In this document: piece after piece, positions 22,404 to 33,499 of the stretch
Layout: every line of letters begins with the position of its first letter
How positions within the stretch are numbered: position 1 is the first letter of the stretch
Source: Hymenoscyphus infarciens
Taxonomy: Eukaryota; Ascomycota; Leotiomycetes; Helotiales; Helotiaceae
Length of the DNA: 64,000 nucleotides
NCBI GenBank assembly: GCA_001414345.1
Contig: LLCB01000168.1
Span: 1 to 64,000 of the forward strand
Direction of reading: 5' to 3'
Program-made: the position numbers and the translations under genes
The notes under the pieces: model-generated
Told to the model about the DNA's origin: nothing
Seen by the model: the letters and a program-made list of their open reading frames with translations, nothing else
Databases searched by the model: none

Positions 22404-22814
22404 ATGAGACTTTTGTTCAAAAAGCTGGAATTATTCATAACGGAAATAACAGCACTTAGAGTGACCAACCGCTTAGGTGGAAAGGTGGTTATACACGTAA
22501 TAAAGGGTGACAAAATACGAGAATGGCCACCACCCCTCGACGCCACAGGAGTTAGACAGTTCCTTAGAGCGGTTGGATTTGACCTGCGATTTGTTAAGAA
22601 TTACGCCGAGATCAAAATACCCCTCTCGAGACTTGCGGGCAACGTTCCGTTCAAATGGGGGAAACCAGAGGCTCTAGAATTCCAATTGCTTAAAGAGAAG
22701 TGTGCAGCGGCCATCGAAAGGCATGGTTGGGACCTTGGATCCCCAACTCCTCGATACAACGTAACAACTCGGGATGTGTTAGAGGAGAAGGTGAGGTCTA
22801 TACTCAAGGACTAG
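22404..22814 (+). pseudogene. Ty3/gypsy-type retrotransposon reverse transcriptase / RNase H linker fragment
   Basis: About 70 residues carry the post-catalytic part of a gypsy Pol: GDKIREWPPPLDATGVRQFL, then RAVGFDLRFVKNYAEIKIPL, SRLAGNVPFKWGKPEALEF and QLLKEKCA. This matches the familiar I..WP.P......FLG...YYRRFI..FA.IA.PL..L.....F.W......AF..LK pattern. The FLG position reads FLR. The catalytic YxDD region, protease, RNase H and integrase are absent, and the frame closes at 22814. It is a truncated copy and is not heavily RIP-mutated, unlike the AT-rich islands. Confidence 0.75.
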
Positions 22815-24775
22815 AAGGCCCGAAGTCAGCCAGTCTGTTAATATGCCCCTCACGAAATACTTCAAGGACCACCAGAGCGACTCCTGTAAATTTCTTTCTC
22901 CAACCCAAAGACTAACTCTCGTTTTACTTCAAATATTGGGATCTGGCCTTCTATCTCCAACCCAATCTTTTTTCGGCCCGTTCAAAGCATAATTTTTCTT
23001 GGGCCCGCTGGGGAGGATAACAAGAGAATATAGAAAGCTTCTTATGACGCAGAACTAATTTTGCGATCGAGTGTACCCACAATGACGGTGGAACAACGTG
23101 CTGAGCTGAAGGTTTATATATTGAACGGGGGGATCAAGGGAGGGATGTTCAGCAATGGTTTAACGACAAGTCAGGTCGGAGGGATAGTCCTTTGCTTGTC
23201 GAAGACTCAACTTCTATAAATGGTATATCGTGTTCTGCTGCTGTTCGTCCTTGTCTGGTTCCTTCTAGACAACAACTCTATTAAATATACCACTTCAGAT
23301 GTTCCTTGTATGTCCTTTACTCCATTAAATTTGTTCTGTAATAATAGTTCTAGCAACACTCGAAATCGATTCGACAAAAAGCAGCCCCGCTGCAAGCGAC
23401 TCGACAAGAGACTGAAACGAGGTTCTCGGATCATTGCCAGACAAAAAAGAAGGCTCGTCAATATATTAGCCACGATATCCAAGATACTTGTCACAAATAT
23501 GGATCTGTTTTGAATCTCCCTGTCTTCGACCTCTAAGCAGCCAGAATCGGTGTCGTCCAAGCAACGCACCTTCTAGTTAAGAAGAGAGCAAGAACTTTGG
23601 CAACTCAAAAGTTGTACTGTATTCCCACTAATATATACCAAAAAAAAGTGATTCAATCGTCTTTACCTGCTCCGAGACGAGCGGATTTACTTTCTAGTTT
23701 GTTCTATTCAAATACTTAGACGTTTCGAGTATAGCTTATCTGCTCTAAGGCTTATATATAATAGAGTAGATAGAATACTTAATTCTTCTCTATCTATAGC
23801 TATTGAAGCCTTTAGTTTAGAGTCTAAGTATATTCTTTTGAGAAAATAGATATAGAATCTACTTCTTAGTATAATTTATAAGTAATCTACTAATAGTCTC
23901 TTTTATATAATAACTAGTAGTAATTTGTAGATAACCTACGAATAGCTTTACTCTATTTCTTATTAACTTCTAAAGAATAAAAAAAAGAAAAGCTTTAAAG
24001 ATATCCGCTAAAAAATCTAGTATGTAATATCTTATCTACTAACCTCTTGATTCTCTAATTATAGTTTTAGCTTCTATACTCTATAAGTTAACTACTTCTT
24101 TATAGAAAATAAGTAGTTAAAATACAACTAAATATTAATACTAATAGAGTGTAAACTAGTCTTCCTTAGTAAGATAATAGTCAGCTCGCTTGATATCGTC
24201 ACTATATAAGTAATATATTATGTAGATACCGGAACTCTTCTATCTTGTAGGCAGCCTCCCGTCCGAGAGAAGGGCCTGTCACGTGAGCATCGGCACTGCG
24301 CCACACCCCCGAACGATAGCTACTGGCTACTCGACTTTCCCTCCACTTCTCTACCCGATTTACTCAGCAAACTGTTTCCAAACCCTCCTGATCGACAGAA
24401 TTGAAACATGAAATCTATAAAAACTCTTGGAAAGAAACAAAAATTTCTTCTTCCAAAGAGTCGCATATTTTTCTTCGGACAAATCACCAGACCTAATCAT
24501 GCCAAAATTTAGTTCATTCATAAGCCCTCTCTTCGTTCTCGGCTACCATTCCGATGCCTGTAAGCCTTCAAATGCCAAAGATAGGAGAAGGAAGAGAGAA
24601 AGATATCGAAACCCGCAGACCTCATCGCAATGATACGCGCCTCCCCCAATCACTCCTAAACCGCACCTCAACATCAATAATAATAAAAACACCTCTAGAA
24701 GGAACCCCTCTTTACACGACAGTCCTAGAACATAATTAGCTTCCATCCTCTAACTATCAGAAGGTATATCGGGAC
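22815..24775. other. Non-coding, with a RIP-like AT island at about 23690-24230
   Basis: The AT island lacks CA/TG dinucleotides and has no readable element. 23200-23570 has overlapping open frames on both strands but no recognisable protein. It could be LTR-type sequence from the nearby gypsy fragment, but I cannot show that. Confidence 0.45.
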
Positions 24776-26813
24776 TCACCATCGCGGCTCATCCTGCTCA
24801 ACCTTGGGCGTAGAAACTGCATTCCGATCCGCAAAAGGATCATCATCATCCTCCTCCTCCTCAGGCTCCGGTGCTTGAATTCTCGGTGGTGGTGGCTTCA
24901 TAGGTCGTGGAGGTGGTGGAGGTTTATTCGCTCTCGGTGGACTGATAGTTAGACCAGCGACACCGTTTTGGGCGAATGCTTCATCGTTGGAGGTTGCGTG
25001 GCTGCTGGTTAACACTGGGGCTTTTAGTCTTATGGACAGGAAATAGGGCCGAGAGGAAAGGGAGAGAGAGGAAAGGGAGGGCACGGAGACGAACTCTTGT
25101 ATGCGTGGGATTGGGCGGCTAGTTCGTCGTCTGAGTCGCTGTCTGCGTCCATGGAGCGGTCGAGTTGTTCGAAGGTCATCAAGGCAGTGACGAGTTCGTC
25201 GTTTGCGTGGAGGAGGGCGCCCATCCATTGTTCGGATTTGGGATGTTCTGCTATGTGGTGGACCTGGGGAATTGTGAGCAAGTCATATTCGAAATTGAAA
25301 CTTTGTCTAGAAGTTTTCGTTGGGATGAAGAAAACCACTTACATAACGTAGAATTTTGCGACGAAGAAGCTTGCAGCTCTCGAACTCGCGAACGGCAGCT
25401 TGATTCGATGATACTTGCTCAACCTCACGATTGATAGATCTCAAAGAGTTCAATAGGTTCGTTGAAGACATGGAAGAATCGGCAATACAGCTCTTCATAG
25501 TCTCCTTTTCGGCCTCGAGATTGAATGGTTTGCCGCGCTTTCTTCCCTTCTTGTCCTTCTTCGACTTGGAGTCGGATTTGGAAGCTGTGGAGGAACCAAA
25601 AAACGAAGTACGTGGGGGAGGCGACGGGTTCTTGCTAGACTGGCCTTGAGACATCGATGCATTTCGAGAGCGTGCAGTAGCAGACTTCTCCTCCTCTTCG
25701 TCTTCTTCACCGAATGGATTTTCAGTCTCTCGGACAACCTTTGATTGGTCTCTAGTCACGACCCTGTTTCTTGTGTTGTCGGTATGGGTTTGCTAAATAT
25801 CGTCAGTGGAAGGGCTAGAAGAGAGTCTCTAGCTACGTACCGATTTGAGTTTAGCAATTTCCTCGAGACCCCGAATATTCTTCAAAGTAGACCATTGGGA
25901 GAAAAGTATCCTACACTTGGCCTTAACTAGTGGATCTGACAGCTCGCCAGTACCACAAATTCGTAATCGATCAAGGAGCATGGGGTCAGCAAATTTGCGT
26001 TGGAAATCTCCCCCAGCATTCTGGATCAGACCATCAAGAAGGGTGAGAGCACGAAGTTGGCGATGAACGTTTCCATACTTGAGCTTCTTTCTGATGGCTC
26101 GCGCGGCTTCTGTTGGACCAGTGGATTGGATTTTGATTGCTTCGACTAGATCCGGGATACCACTGAAGTCGTCCTCCTCATAAGACTCGCTAGTGAGGTT
26201 CTCGACTGCAACCGTGATGGAGGAGTATGGCTTTTTCTGGAAGGGGGTTAGCATCTTATCGAGAGTAACTGTTTGTGCTGATGGTTGTGCAAATAAAACT
26301 GGGATGAGGAGGAAAGCCATTTTCGTATGTCGAAAGTGAATATCATGACTTCGGGACAAAGGCGAGCAGAGTCAAAATAGCATAGCCGGGTGCTCTATTT
26401 GACCATTGCCGAAGCGAGCCAACAAGGCGCCAAGGCAGAGCCTTGGTGAAGTTCAAGTTGGAGCTTGCTTGTTGAATTATTAAGATTCGCCTCGTCATTT
26501 TTGGAGAAGCTACTTGGAGAGGATGGGTCGAGAGCGGGGTTTGGACACAACGTGAATGCACTGACCGAACGAAAAGCCGACATGACGAAGGTTGCACAAC
26601 GAGATAACCACCAGATGAGTAAGTACAAGGGGAGGTTGATGGAAATACAATGCCAAACACAACAGCCGGCTTGTGTTTGAAGTTTTAGAAGTTCGCTTTT
26701 GAGACGAGAAGATATCCGAAGTAATGCAATCGTCTTCAAGAGACTGGGCTCTTTGAGGTTGCCTGATAAGAGACACGGGGGAGTGGGATGAAGGTCTCGG
26801 TTACCTGTACCAT
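24776..26813 (-). CDS. LSB5: LSB5-type VHS/GAT-domain protein (endosome-actin adaptor)
   Basis: Five exons are inferred: 26813-26805 (9 nt, MVQ), 26236-25841, 25792-25343, 25263-25095 and 25020-24776, for about 422 aa. The exon 4/5 junction has a second equally phased option. The VHS domain follows the start: MVQKKPYSSITVAVENLTSE, FSGIPDLVEAIKIQSTGPTE, AARAIRKKLKYGNVHRQLRA, LTLLDGLIQNAGGDFQRKFA, DPLVKAKCRILFSQW. A Lys-rich linker leads to a GAT-like helical region (NLLNSLRSINREVEQVSSNQ, CKLLRRKILRYVHHIAEHP, NDELVTALMTFEQLDRSM). The tail has polyproline (KPPPPPRPMKPPPP) and an acidic DDDDPFADRN. Yeast Lsb5 binds Las17/WASP, ubiquitin and Arf3 in endocytosis and trafficking. The 568-nt first intron is the least certain part. 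Confidence 0.85.
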
Positions 26814-27389
26814 CGAAGGCAGAAAGCTTGTTGGGTTGGCGTTGAGGGCTTCTTCTATGTATACACGAACGAGAGCAGGAGTATATTTTGTAGAAGAGGA
26901 CGAGGTGAGGGTTAGATGGAGTTACGATGCATAAACATCAGGGTCCAATTATGCCCCGCAAAAAAGCGCCAAGGCTAAATGCCGAACCCCTCCCGACGGG
27001 ACCGGGTGACGCTCTGCCTCTCTCAGCCTCGCGGGTTCTTCTGCTAAACATCCTCATCCTCATCCTCATCCTCATCCTCACCTAACAACGTCAACACCAA
27101 CACTAACACCTTCTCCTACTGTCTAGTATACAACTTCAATTGCCTCAGTTCTCTATTGAGGGGGTGGTGATTGTCAAGAGAAGGGGAAGGCCAGCAACAT
27201 GTCGTTTTCCACGCCATGTGGCTTAGGTCTGCAGGGGGACGGCGATGCGATGATAGCGGAAGTGTCAGTTCAGCCCATTTACGGCAAATTCATTCGCTGG
27301 TCGGTTGGAAACTGACATTATATCAAAGATTTCATAGCGAGCAGTTTTATCCAACCTCATCCTTTACTCCCCTCAACGCTCGTCCTCCC
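26814..27389. other. Divergent promoter region of LSB5 and the 785-aa gene
   Basis: Both genes read away from this stretch. It contains a CCTCAT hexamer repeat at 27050-27080. The reading frame of the rightward gene stays open upstream to 27171 but without an ATG, so translation is placed at 27390. Confidence 0.55.
27050..27080 (+). repeat. CCTCAT hexanucleotide repeat
   Basis: Five CCTCAT/TCCTCA units in tandem about 310 bases upstream of the 785-aa gene's start codon, so probably in its promoter or 5' untranslated region. Confidence 0.85.
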
Positions 27390-29747
27390 ATGCGATTCGT
27401 CAACCCGAACGATGTCCTCCATTATCCCGATAATGATGCATCTATATATGACCACCCTCAAGAGGATGACGATGCTTCCTGGAACGAGGCCCCTGACAAG
27501 CCAGTCAAGAAAAGCAAGAAACGACCATCTGCGCAAGCAAAACAAGGTCGGACAGTCTCCCTGGGAGCCGTTTGGAATTACACGGATGAGGAGGATATAG
27601 TATTCGAGGCTGAGGAGGGCCAAGAGGTCGTGGCCACCAGCAAGCCGGCGAAGAGGGCAAAATCTGCGCCTGCTAAAAAGACGAAGACGAAAAAGGCACC
27701 CTATAAAGTCCAAAACCTAGAGTCCGGGAAGAGCGATGTCGTCGACGCACTTGACGGAGAAGAATCGAACAACCAATTGACGACACCCCCAGACAGTACC
27801 AAAGGCAAAATAAGGAAGGGCCGTTCCGCGACTTCGAAGAACAAGAAGGGAAGATTGCCATCATTCAAAAACCTGACAATTACAAAGGCCATCGAACCAC
27901 AAGACAAGGAATCAGTCGAGACCCCCTCTGCTGTTATAACCTACCAGGGTTGGACCTCTACGCAGGATGCCGTAAAATACAATGGTTTAACGCAGACAAC
28001 TCTTGACAAACTTGCAGCGTTTCGATACAATCCAACTCCCTCTAAACCGATATTCTACGAAACCCAGAGTCGGAAACAACTCGAAGATATTGAGCAGGCT
28101 CCAGTCTCAACGGCCTTCGATGGAAGCGATTTATTGGGTAATGGCGGGCTTTTCACGCAAGCCGCAGATGACCCCTTTGTTACAGAGCCAGCCCCAGAAC
28201 AATCACAGCATGAAAATGTTTCAGCAGAACATGACCAGGAGATGGAGGCCAGCTATCACCCGGAAGCAGTTGCAGAGGTGCCACCGATTTCTAACATTGA
28301 GCACGCAGCCGTGGGTCTCGACGAACATGTTTTACCACCTTGCGAACCTCGAACAATTGATTCGGACGAAGCATACCAGCATCCCGAACCAAATTCCAGC
28401 GAAGCTCCGGTTCCAAATCATACAAAGAATGCTCTCCATGTTGACAATGAGGGCATTGAATCGCAGAGAGACCTGTCATTTATATCCTCCATTGTTTCTA
28501 AAGTCCGGGATTTCAAAGAAGAGCAAGTTGCTCAAAACTTTGGAGAAAACGCAATTGAAGCCAATGCATGTTTGGATGGAAAGACCGCCCCAGAAATCTC
28601 AGCCGACACCGAAATGGATGAATTTGATGATGGGCTAAATGATGACGATCTCATGGCAATTGCCCATGATGAATTGACGCTGAACGAGCCAATGGCAGCA
28701 GTACTGCCAGCAGCCATCAAGCCTAGTTCATCAATGGGAATAGCACATACAAATCTCGACATACGAAATGTCCCACATCTACCTTTGGTTAATCTGGATT
28801 CTGATGAGGATGATTATCCAATGGATGCCGGTGAAAATGATCGGATGCTTGAACTCTCTAAACACCCCGATCTCGTCGTCGAAAAGCATCATGCCCCTTC
28901 AAGTCTACAGAACGAGATCGAATTTCAAGAATATGACAGCTCTCTCCAATTTTCACCTCCACCTCCTCAGGGAGCAAAACCTCAACCATCTGCTAACCAT
29001 CATAGTGATCCATTATCCCCAAGTCGTGTCCCAGGAAATAACAGCCAGGACGACTTTGAAGATTGGGCCTTCATGAACACAGAGCTTGACGATGTCATAC
29101 GCAAAGCGGAAGTTCAAAAAGCACCCCCCACGGCTATTCTATCACAATCACAAGTTACTGACCACTTCTCGGCTCCCAAAGCTTCAGCTCCCCAAGTAAA
29201 TCCCAAGATCGCTGCGCTTATTCTGGATGACAGTCACGAATACTACCCCCTCGAGCGATTCGCACGACCGGAGTTCCCTGGAATCGTTCGCGATCGCTGC
29301 CCAATTGTTGGAGTATCAGCTCAATCATTTCTACGCGTATGCTTTCGAATTGGCGAACTTTTCAAGGAGGGAGCAAGATGTAATGCGGCCGGACAAGATG
29401 CAGTGATCGAATTGTTTGCTCGAGTTAATTTCTCTTCGCGCGAAGCTGGGACTACGAAACAGCACTTTCGATTCATGGATCTTTGGAGTGAACACCCGCC
29501 TTTTCCTACCGGTATTTTATCGAATTTCAAGACATCGAGGCTGGCAGATAGTGAGAGCATGTTCTTTGTGGGTGATATGGGTAAGGGGGAGATGGTGAGG
29601 TGTTTGGGACGACTCAAGAAGGAGAAGAAGAGTGATACCGGTTGGATCTTTGACATTATTAATGTGAGAAGTACTGATTGGGAGGAGATTCGATGGACGA
29701 AGAGAATTGTTGATGCGGGTGCTGAGAGAGGTTTGTCGAAGTTGTGA
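27390..29747 (+). CDS. Uncharacterised 785-aa protein, disordered with a conserved-looking C-terminal module
   Basis: Single exon starting MRFVNPNDVLHYPDND. Residues 1-590 are mostly polar and acidic, with Lys-rich nuclear-localisation-like blocks (KPVKKSKKRPSAQAKQ; KPAKRAKSAPAKKTKTKK) and little predicted order. The last ~175 residues look folded: AALILDDSHEYYPLERFARP, then RDRCPIVGVSAQSFLRVCFR, IGELFKEGARC, AVIELFARVNFSS, QHFRFMDLWSEHPPFPTGIL and EMVRCLGRLKK ending WEEIRWTKRIVDAG. The alternating hydrophobic pattern would suit an OB-fold or similar beta-barrel. That and a DNA-associated nuclear role are inference. I do not recognise a named family. Confidence 0.8.
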   Translation: MRFVNPNDVLHYPDNDASIYDHPQEDDDASWNEAPDKPVKKSKKRPSAQAKQGRTVSLGAVWNYTDEEDIVFEAEEGQEVVATSKPAKRAKSAPAKKTKTKKAPYKVQNLESGKSDVVDALDGEESNNQLTTPPDSTKGKIRKGRSATSKNKKGRLPSFKNLTITKAIEPQDKESVETPSAVITYQGWTSTQDAVKYNGLTQTTLDKLAAFRYNPTPSKPIFYETQSRKQLEDIEQAPVSTAFDGSDLLGNGGLFTQAADDPFVTEPAPEQSQHENVSAEHDQEMEASYHPEAVAEVPPISNIEHAAVGLDEHVLPPCEPRTIDSDEAYQHPEPNSSEAPVPNHTKNALHVDNEGIESQRDLSFISSIVSKVRDFKEEQVAQNFGENAIEANACLDGKTAPEISADTEMDEFDDGLNDDDLMAIAHDELTLNEPMAAVLPAAIKPSSSMGIAHTNLDIRNVPHLPLVNLDSDEDDYPMDAGENDRMLELSKHPDLVVEKHHAPSSLQNEIEFQEYDSSLQFSPPPPQGAKPQPSANHHSDPLSPSRVPGNNSQDDFEDWAFMNTELDDVIRKAEVQKAPPTAILSQSQVTDHFSAPKASAPQVNPKIAALILDDSHEYYPLERFARPEFPGIVRDRCPIVGVSAQSFLRVCFRIGELFKEGARCNAAGQDAVIELFARVNFSSREAGTTKQHFRFMDLWSEHPPFPTGILSNFKTSRLADSESMFFVGDMGKGEMVRCLGRLKKEKKSDTGWIFDIINVRSTDWEEIRWTKRIVDAGAERGLSKL

Positions 29748-31403
29748 TGGGAAAATATTCGCTTGTGTGATCTCTGAGAAAGGTGGAAATGTTTATTTGC
29801 TTGGTGTTGTTTGCTATACTTATATTGCTATACCCTATACCTACTGCGGGAAACTAATGTTTAGATCTAGCCATCGAGACCCTTACTTGTCAGCGCTCAT
29901 ATTTACCTTGCAGGAACTTGGATTGGCTACATAGCCCTTCTTGAAGCATTACTTAGCTCAATACATCAATTCCAAACAGCCTTTATGAACTACACGTCTT
30001 CTTCTTTCCATATCAAGTCCCATCCGTTCGAATTTTCGTATCCTTTCTTTTTCATGAGGCCATCCCCACGTCACGTTTCTACATATCATTCCCTACCTCG
30101 GTTTGTATCTCTTAGGTGTTAATTTCCCGCCTAAGAGTACTATGTCAGAATCGTGTAAAGTGGTATTGACTTATCTTATTCTCAGCTACACTAGTCGCTG
30201 ACTTAACTGAATAAGCGATAAACTAGACTAATTAGAGAGTAGGAACAGCGGGAGCTCTATAACGATAATTAGCACCGCTTTACTACTATTTCAAATACTT
30301 TATATACTATACTTCTACTTAGAGAATAGCTTTATAATACACTAGTATACTTATTATTAGTTCTCGAATTTACTTATATATAATACTATTTTAAGCTTCT
30401 AAAACTATTTTCTTAGACTTTATATAAGATTTTTTTCTATAGATATAGTAGTTCTTAACTATATTCTAAAAAGTCTTAACTAGATTTAAATTAGAAGACT
30501 TAGCTAGTTAAAAAAAAAATAGACTTAATTTCTATTCTTATAAATAATTTAATTATAGCTTTTATAAAAGAACTATAAGTATTATTTTAAATAGTTTATT
30601 ATATTTAGAAAGTACTAAGAGCTATTTTCTAGTAGTTAGAATTAAAACTTATATATAAGTATCTTTTAGATCTATACTTATATATAAAGCTTCTATCTTA
30701 TATATCTAAATTAAATTATATATAAGCTAGATAGACTCTAAAAGTAAATATAAAATATTTCTAATATATATAAAAACGAGAGCTACGATTATATAATCTA
30801 TATAAACGTTATAGAGTAGGACTCGAGCTATTCAGATATATCTTTTATAATACTTATATTAAAGAAAAGTTCTTAGACGCTCGAGGAGCCCCCGCCGTTT
30901 CTGCCCTCTGTTAGCGGTGTAGATGAGATTGTGCCACATCTTCATAGATCTGATTCGGTGAAGACCGATCTGATAGCCTTGTGACTTCTCTGGAATTCCT
31001 CCTATTGGTTACTCGTCCCCCAGCTGAGACTAACGGGAGCCCCGCCGCGTAAGCGTTTTACGGCTGGTGGTCAAATGTTTGACCATTCAGGATGTAGATT
31101 AAGTTGTTGCCTGGGAGCTGGGATGGATGGAAGAAAGACATCGTCGCAATCTGATTTTGAGATATGTTTGAGTTGCTGGATTTGAATATATCACGATTTT
31201 CACCGCGCGGATTTTGTTTCTTTTGTCTCGCTTGTTTCGTTGGGGATCAGGTCAGGTAGAACTGGTAGAACTGGTAGACACGCGAGGTCCGAATTATCGG
31301 ATACCAGCTGGAGATCTTGAGAACAAGTCAAGCCGATCCGATCCCAAGAAAAGACTACTCGAGTAAGAGCATTTCGAAAGAAATAAAAAAACAACTCGCA
31401 ATC
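29748..31403. other. Intergenic with a RIP-like AT island at about 30150-30880
   Basis: The island is CA/TG-poor and unreadable. Near 30725 it contains AAGCTAGATAGACTCT, which resembles the right end of the M1 MITE family, but no left end was found. The stretch 30890-31100 is GC-richer and has no gene. The last ~150 bases lead into the next gene. Confidence 0.45.
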
Positions 31404-32330
31404 ATGAGCAGACACCGCTACGATGCCGTAAGTCTCCCTCCTTCTTCCTCCCCCTCCATCTCCATAAAACCCAAGTCCAAACCTCACCCTCTCGCTCTGA
31501 ATTCAACTAACCTTCTGAAGATCCCCCAAAGATCAAACTCCATCCCGCCTCCCCCTCCCTCCTCCAATTCCCCCTACGACCCAATAATCCTCTCCCCCAT
31601 TCCCGTCTCAACACCATCGCACAACTACAACAACAACTACTCCTTCAACACCGGTCTCCCCACCTCAATAGCCTCACAATCCAATACCTCCCAAACACCC
31701 TCCATTCCGAACTCCCCGCCTCCGAGTTTCCATACCTTCTCCAGTCCCGGCACACCGAGACCCACACCTAGCACCCGTACAGTGACGAGTGCGAGCACGG
31801 GTTCCGGGATCGCTGGGCCGTATGGGGAACTTTGGGGTGTGGCAGAAAGTACCGTCGGCGGGGAGGGGCTGCACGAAGGTGTAGGAATGAGAGGCGGCGA
31901 TCGCGCCAGCGCGACGTCAAATGATGCACTCAACACCATCGAGGGCTTGAAACAGAGGGTTGAGTGGCTCGAAGAATCCATAGGCCGTCTCCTGCTCGAG
32001 AAAGAGCAATGCAAGAACCGGGAAAACGAGAGAGAGGGAGATCATGAGGAAAGGAATAACTGCTGCATCTCGTTTACGGATGCGAGTCCGGATGTTGAAC
32101 GCGCGATTATGCGGGGGAGAAGTAATTGCTGTGTTAGTTTTCGACGGGCGGGGGAGAAGAGGGAGAAGAGGGAACGGAAGAGGAATCTTGCTGTGTTGGT
32201 TGCGGTGTTGGGGTTTGCGGTTTTGGTGGTGCTTGTTACGGTTCATAGTTTGAAGCCGCACGCTCGTGGGGAGTATAAGACGAAGCAGTATTTGACCAAG
32301 GAGAAGGGCGTGGGTGAGGTTTCTGAGTAA
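31404..32330 (+). CDS. Uncharacterised single-pass membrane protein with coiled coil
   Basis: Single exon, 308 aa, ATG at 31404 (MSRHRYDAVSLPPSS). The frame is open further upstream but has no earlier ATG. Residues 1-165 are Pro/Ser-rich and disordered. A short coiled coil follows (ALNTIEGLKQRVEWLEESIG, RLLLEKEQCKNRENE), then a duplicated di-cysteine motif (NNCCISF and SNCCVSF, about 28 residues apart). A basic stretch (REKRERKRN) directly precedes a transmembrane helix (NLAVLVAVLGFAVLVVLVTV) at about 261-283. The tail is short and polar. Topology is probably N-in tail-anchor-like, with the cysteine pairs as possible lipidation sites. Both points are inference. No named family. Confidence 0.7.
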   Translation: MSRHRYDAVSLPPSSSPSISIKPKSKPHPLALNSTNLLKIPQRSNSIPPPPPSSNSPYDPIILSPIPVSTPSHNYNNNYSFNTGLPTSIASQSNTSQTPSIPNSPPPSFHTFSSPGTPRPTPSTRTVTSASTGSGIAGPYGELWGVAESTVGGEGLHEGVGMRGGDRASATSNDALNTIEGLKQRVEWLEESIGRLLLEKEQCKNRENEREGDHEERNNCCISFTDASPDVERAIMRGRSNCCVSFRRAGEKREKRERKRNLAVLVAVLGFAVLVVLVTVHSLKPHARGEYKTKQYLTKEKGVGEVSE

Positions 32331-32562
32331 ACGACGTTTGGGACTTAGGACTTGGGTGGGTTAGAGGGGCGTCTTTGGGGAGAAGAGGGTCGGTTTGGTC
32401 TTGAGGGCGGCGTTCTTCTCTACACTCCATCATCTTGTGGTTCTTGGGTTTGTTGTTGTATTCAAGAATAATACTATATACATCTATATATTCACTCTCT
32501 CTTTTCCTCCTCTGAAAATCCCGAGGCCACTTCAACGTTTCTAATCTTCCTTCTTCTTGAAA

Positions 32563-33104
32563 TTACGCCTCAACAAGAGGTCCCCACCCACTGACCAAGA
32601 ACTCCACAACTGCATCGGGACCCTTTTCAATCTGTAATCCGAAGGGAATAGCTAATGTTTTGATTTTGGGATTGATTTCTCGTGCGATGGAGAATATTTT
32701 GTCTGATTCTTCGGCGGTCCACATTGATGCTACGAACTGTTTGTTTGTGTTAGTTTTCTTTGGGTAATAAGAGGGAGAAGAGCCTATGTTAGACATGGGA
32801 GATGAGAACTGTGGGGTGATTTGGGGCGTGGGCTTACTAAAACATCAGGTTTATATTCTTCCACCATTGCTTTTACGTTTTCGATTTCTGTTTTTTTACT
32901 GAGTTGGTTCAAGATCCATTTTGAGGGGAACAAGAAGAGAGTGAGGTGGGTGGAAAGAGGGAAATGAAACTTACTCTCAGCATTGGACACGTAATCGATT
33001 GTATAATCCTCTTTTTGTGCCTCTACTAGTCTTCCGATGAGAACCTTTGCTCGTGTGGGAACCTTGTTCACGGTGCAGAGTTTGTAGGGTCCTTTTGGTG
33101 CCAT
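32563..33104 (-). CDS. Uncharacterised 117-aa protein, three exons
   Basis: Exons 33104-32975, 32887-32838 (50 nt) and 32736-32563 join with consistent phases and standard junctions (GTAAGT/CAG, GTAAGC/CAG). The spliced protein reads MAPKGPYKLCTVNKVPTRAK, VLIGRLVEAQKEDYTIDYVS, NAEKIENVKAMVEEYKPDVL, FVASMWTAEESDKIFSIARE, INPKIKTLAIPFGLQIEKGP, ending GPLVEA. The alternation of beta-strand and helix (YTIDYVSNAE, PDVLFVASMW, IKTLAIPFGL) suggests a small Rossmann-like fold with no nucleotide-binding glycine motif. I recognise no named family. The first intron holds an extra T-rich tract and no frame. Confidence 0.72.
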
Positions 33105-33475
33105 TGTGTTTGATGTGGGTGTTTAGGGCTTGAGGAAGTAAGTGAAATTTGTGAAACTTTTGAAGATCCTTTGGGGGTAAAATGGGGGCTGTAGATGATG
33201 TTTCGCTCAGTGAGGTGTTTTGAAGTTGTTGTGATGGCGAATCTAAGGTGGGTTGCGGGGGATATTCCTGGAGAGTGGGATGTGGGGTATGGGGTAATAA
33301 TAATTTCATGAATCTCAGCCTGAACCAAAAGCCCGATGGATTTGGAAGACAAATAGAGGCATTGAATGCTTTATACCTATAATTGTGGAAATTTACACGG
33401 TCAAATTTACTTGAAGGGGGGTGGAATGACGAGGTTTGGGGAAGTAGACAATTCAGGAGGTGAGAACGGCAATGG
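33105..33475. other. Upstream region of the 117-aa gene, ending at the transposon block
   Basis: Normal composition, so not RIP-affected. It ends abruptly at a run of T that starts the AT-rich block. The last bases, CGGCAATGG at 33467-33475, recur on the far side of the block. Confidence 0.55.
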
Positions 33476-33499
33476 TTTTTTTTTTTTTTTTTTTTTTTA
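33476..33499 (+). repeat. Poly-T tract at the left edge of the AT-rich block
   Basis: About 22-24 consecutive T at the exact change from normal to RIP-like composition. Read on the minus strand it would be a poly-A tail, as left by a non-LTR retrotransposon inserted in minus orientation. No LINE coding sequence could be read next to it. Confidence 0.6.

Noticed and set aside
23207..23569. Overlapping 120- and 97-codon frames on opposite strands
   Set aside because: No gag, protease or integrase motif. Possible LTR sequence but unsupported, so no gene called.
26237..26359. Longer LSB5 N-terminus starting MSRSHDIHFRHTK
   Set aside because: Reads through a good acceptor site and adds residues unlike other VHS proteins. 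The MVQ start exon fits better.
27171..27389. N-terminal extension of the 785-aa protein
   Set aside because: It begins at a TTG and has no ATG. The residues look like translated leader.
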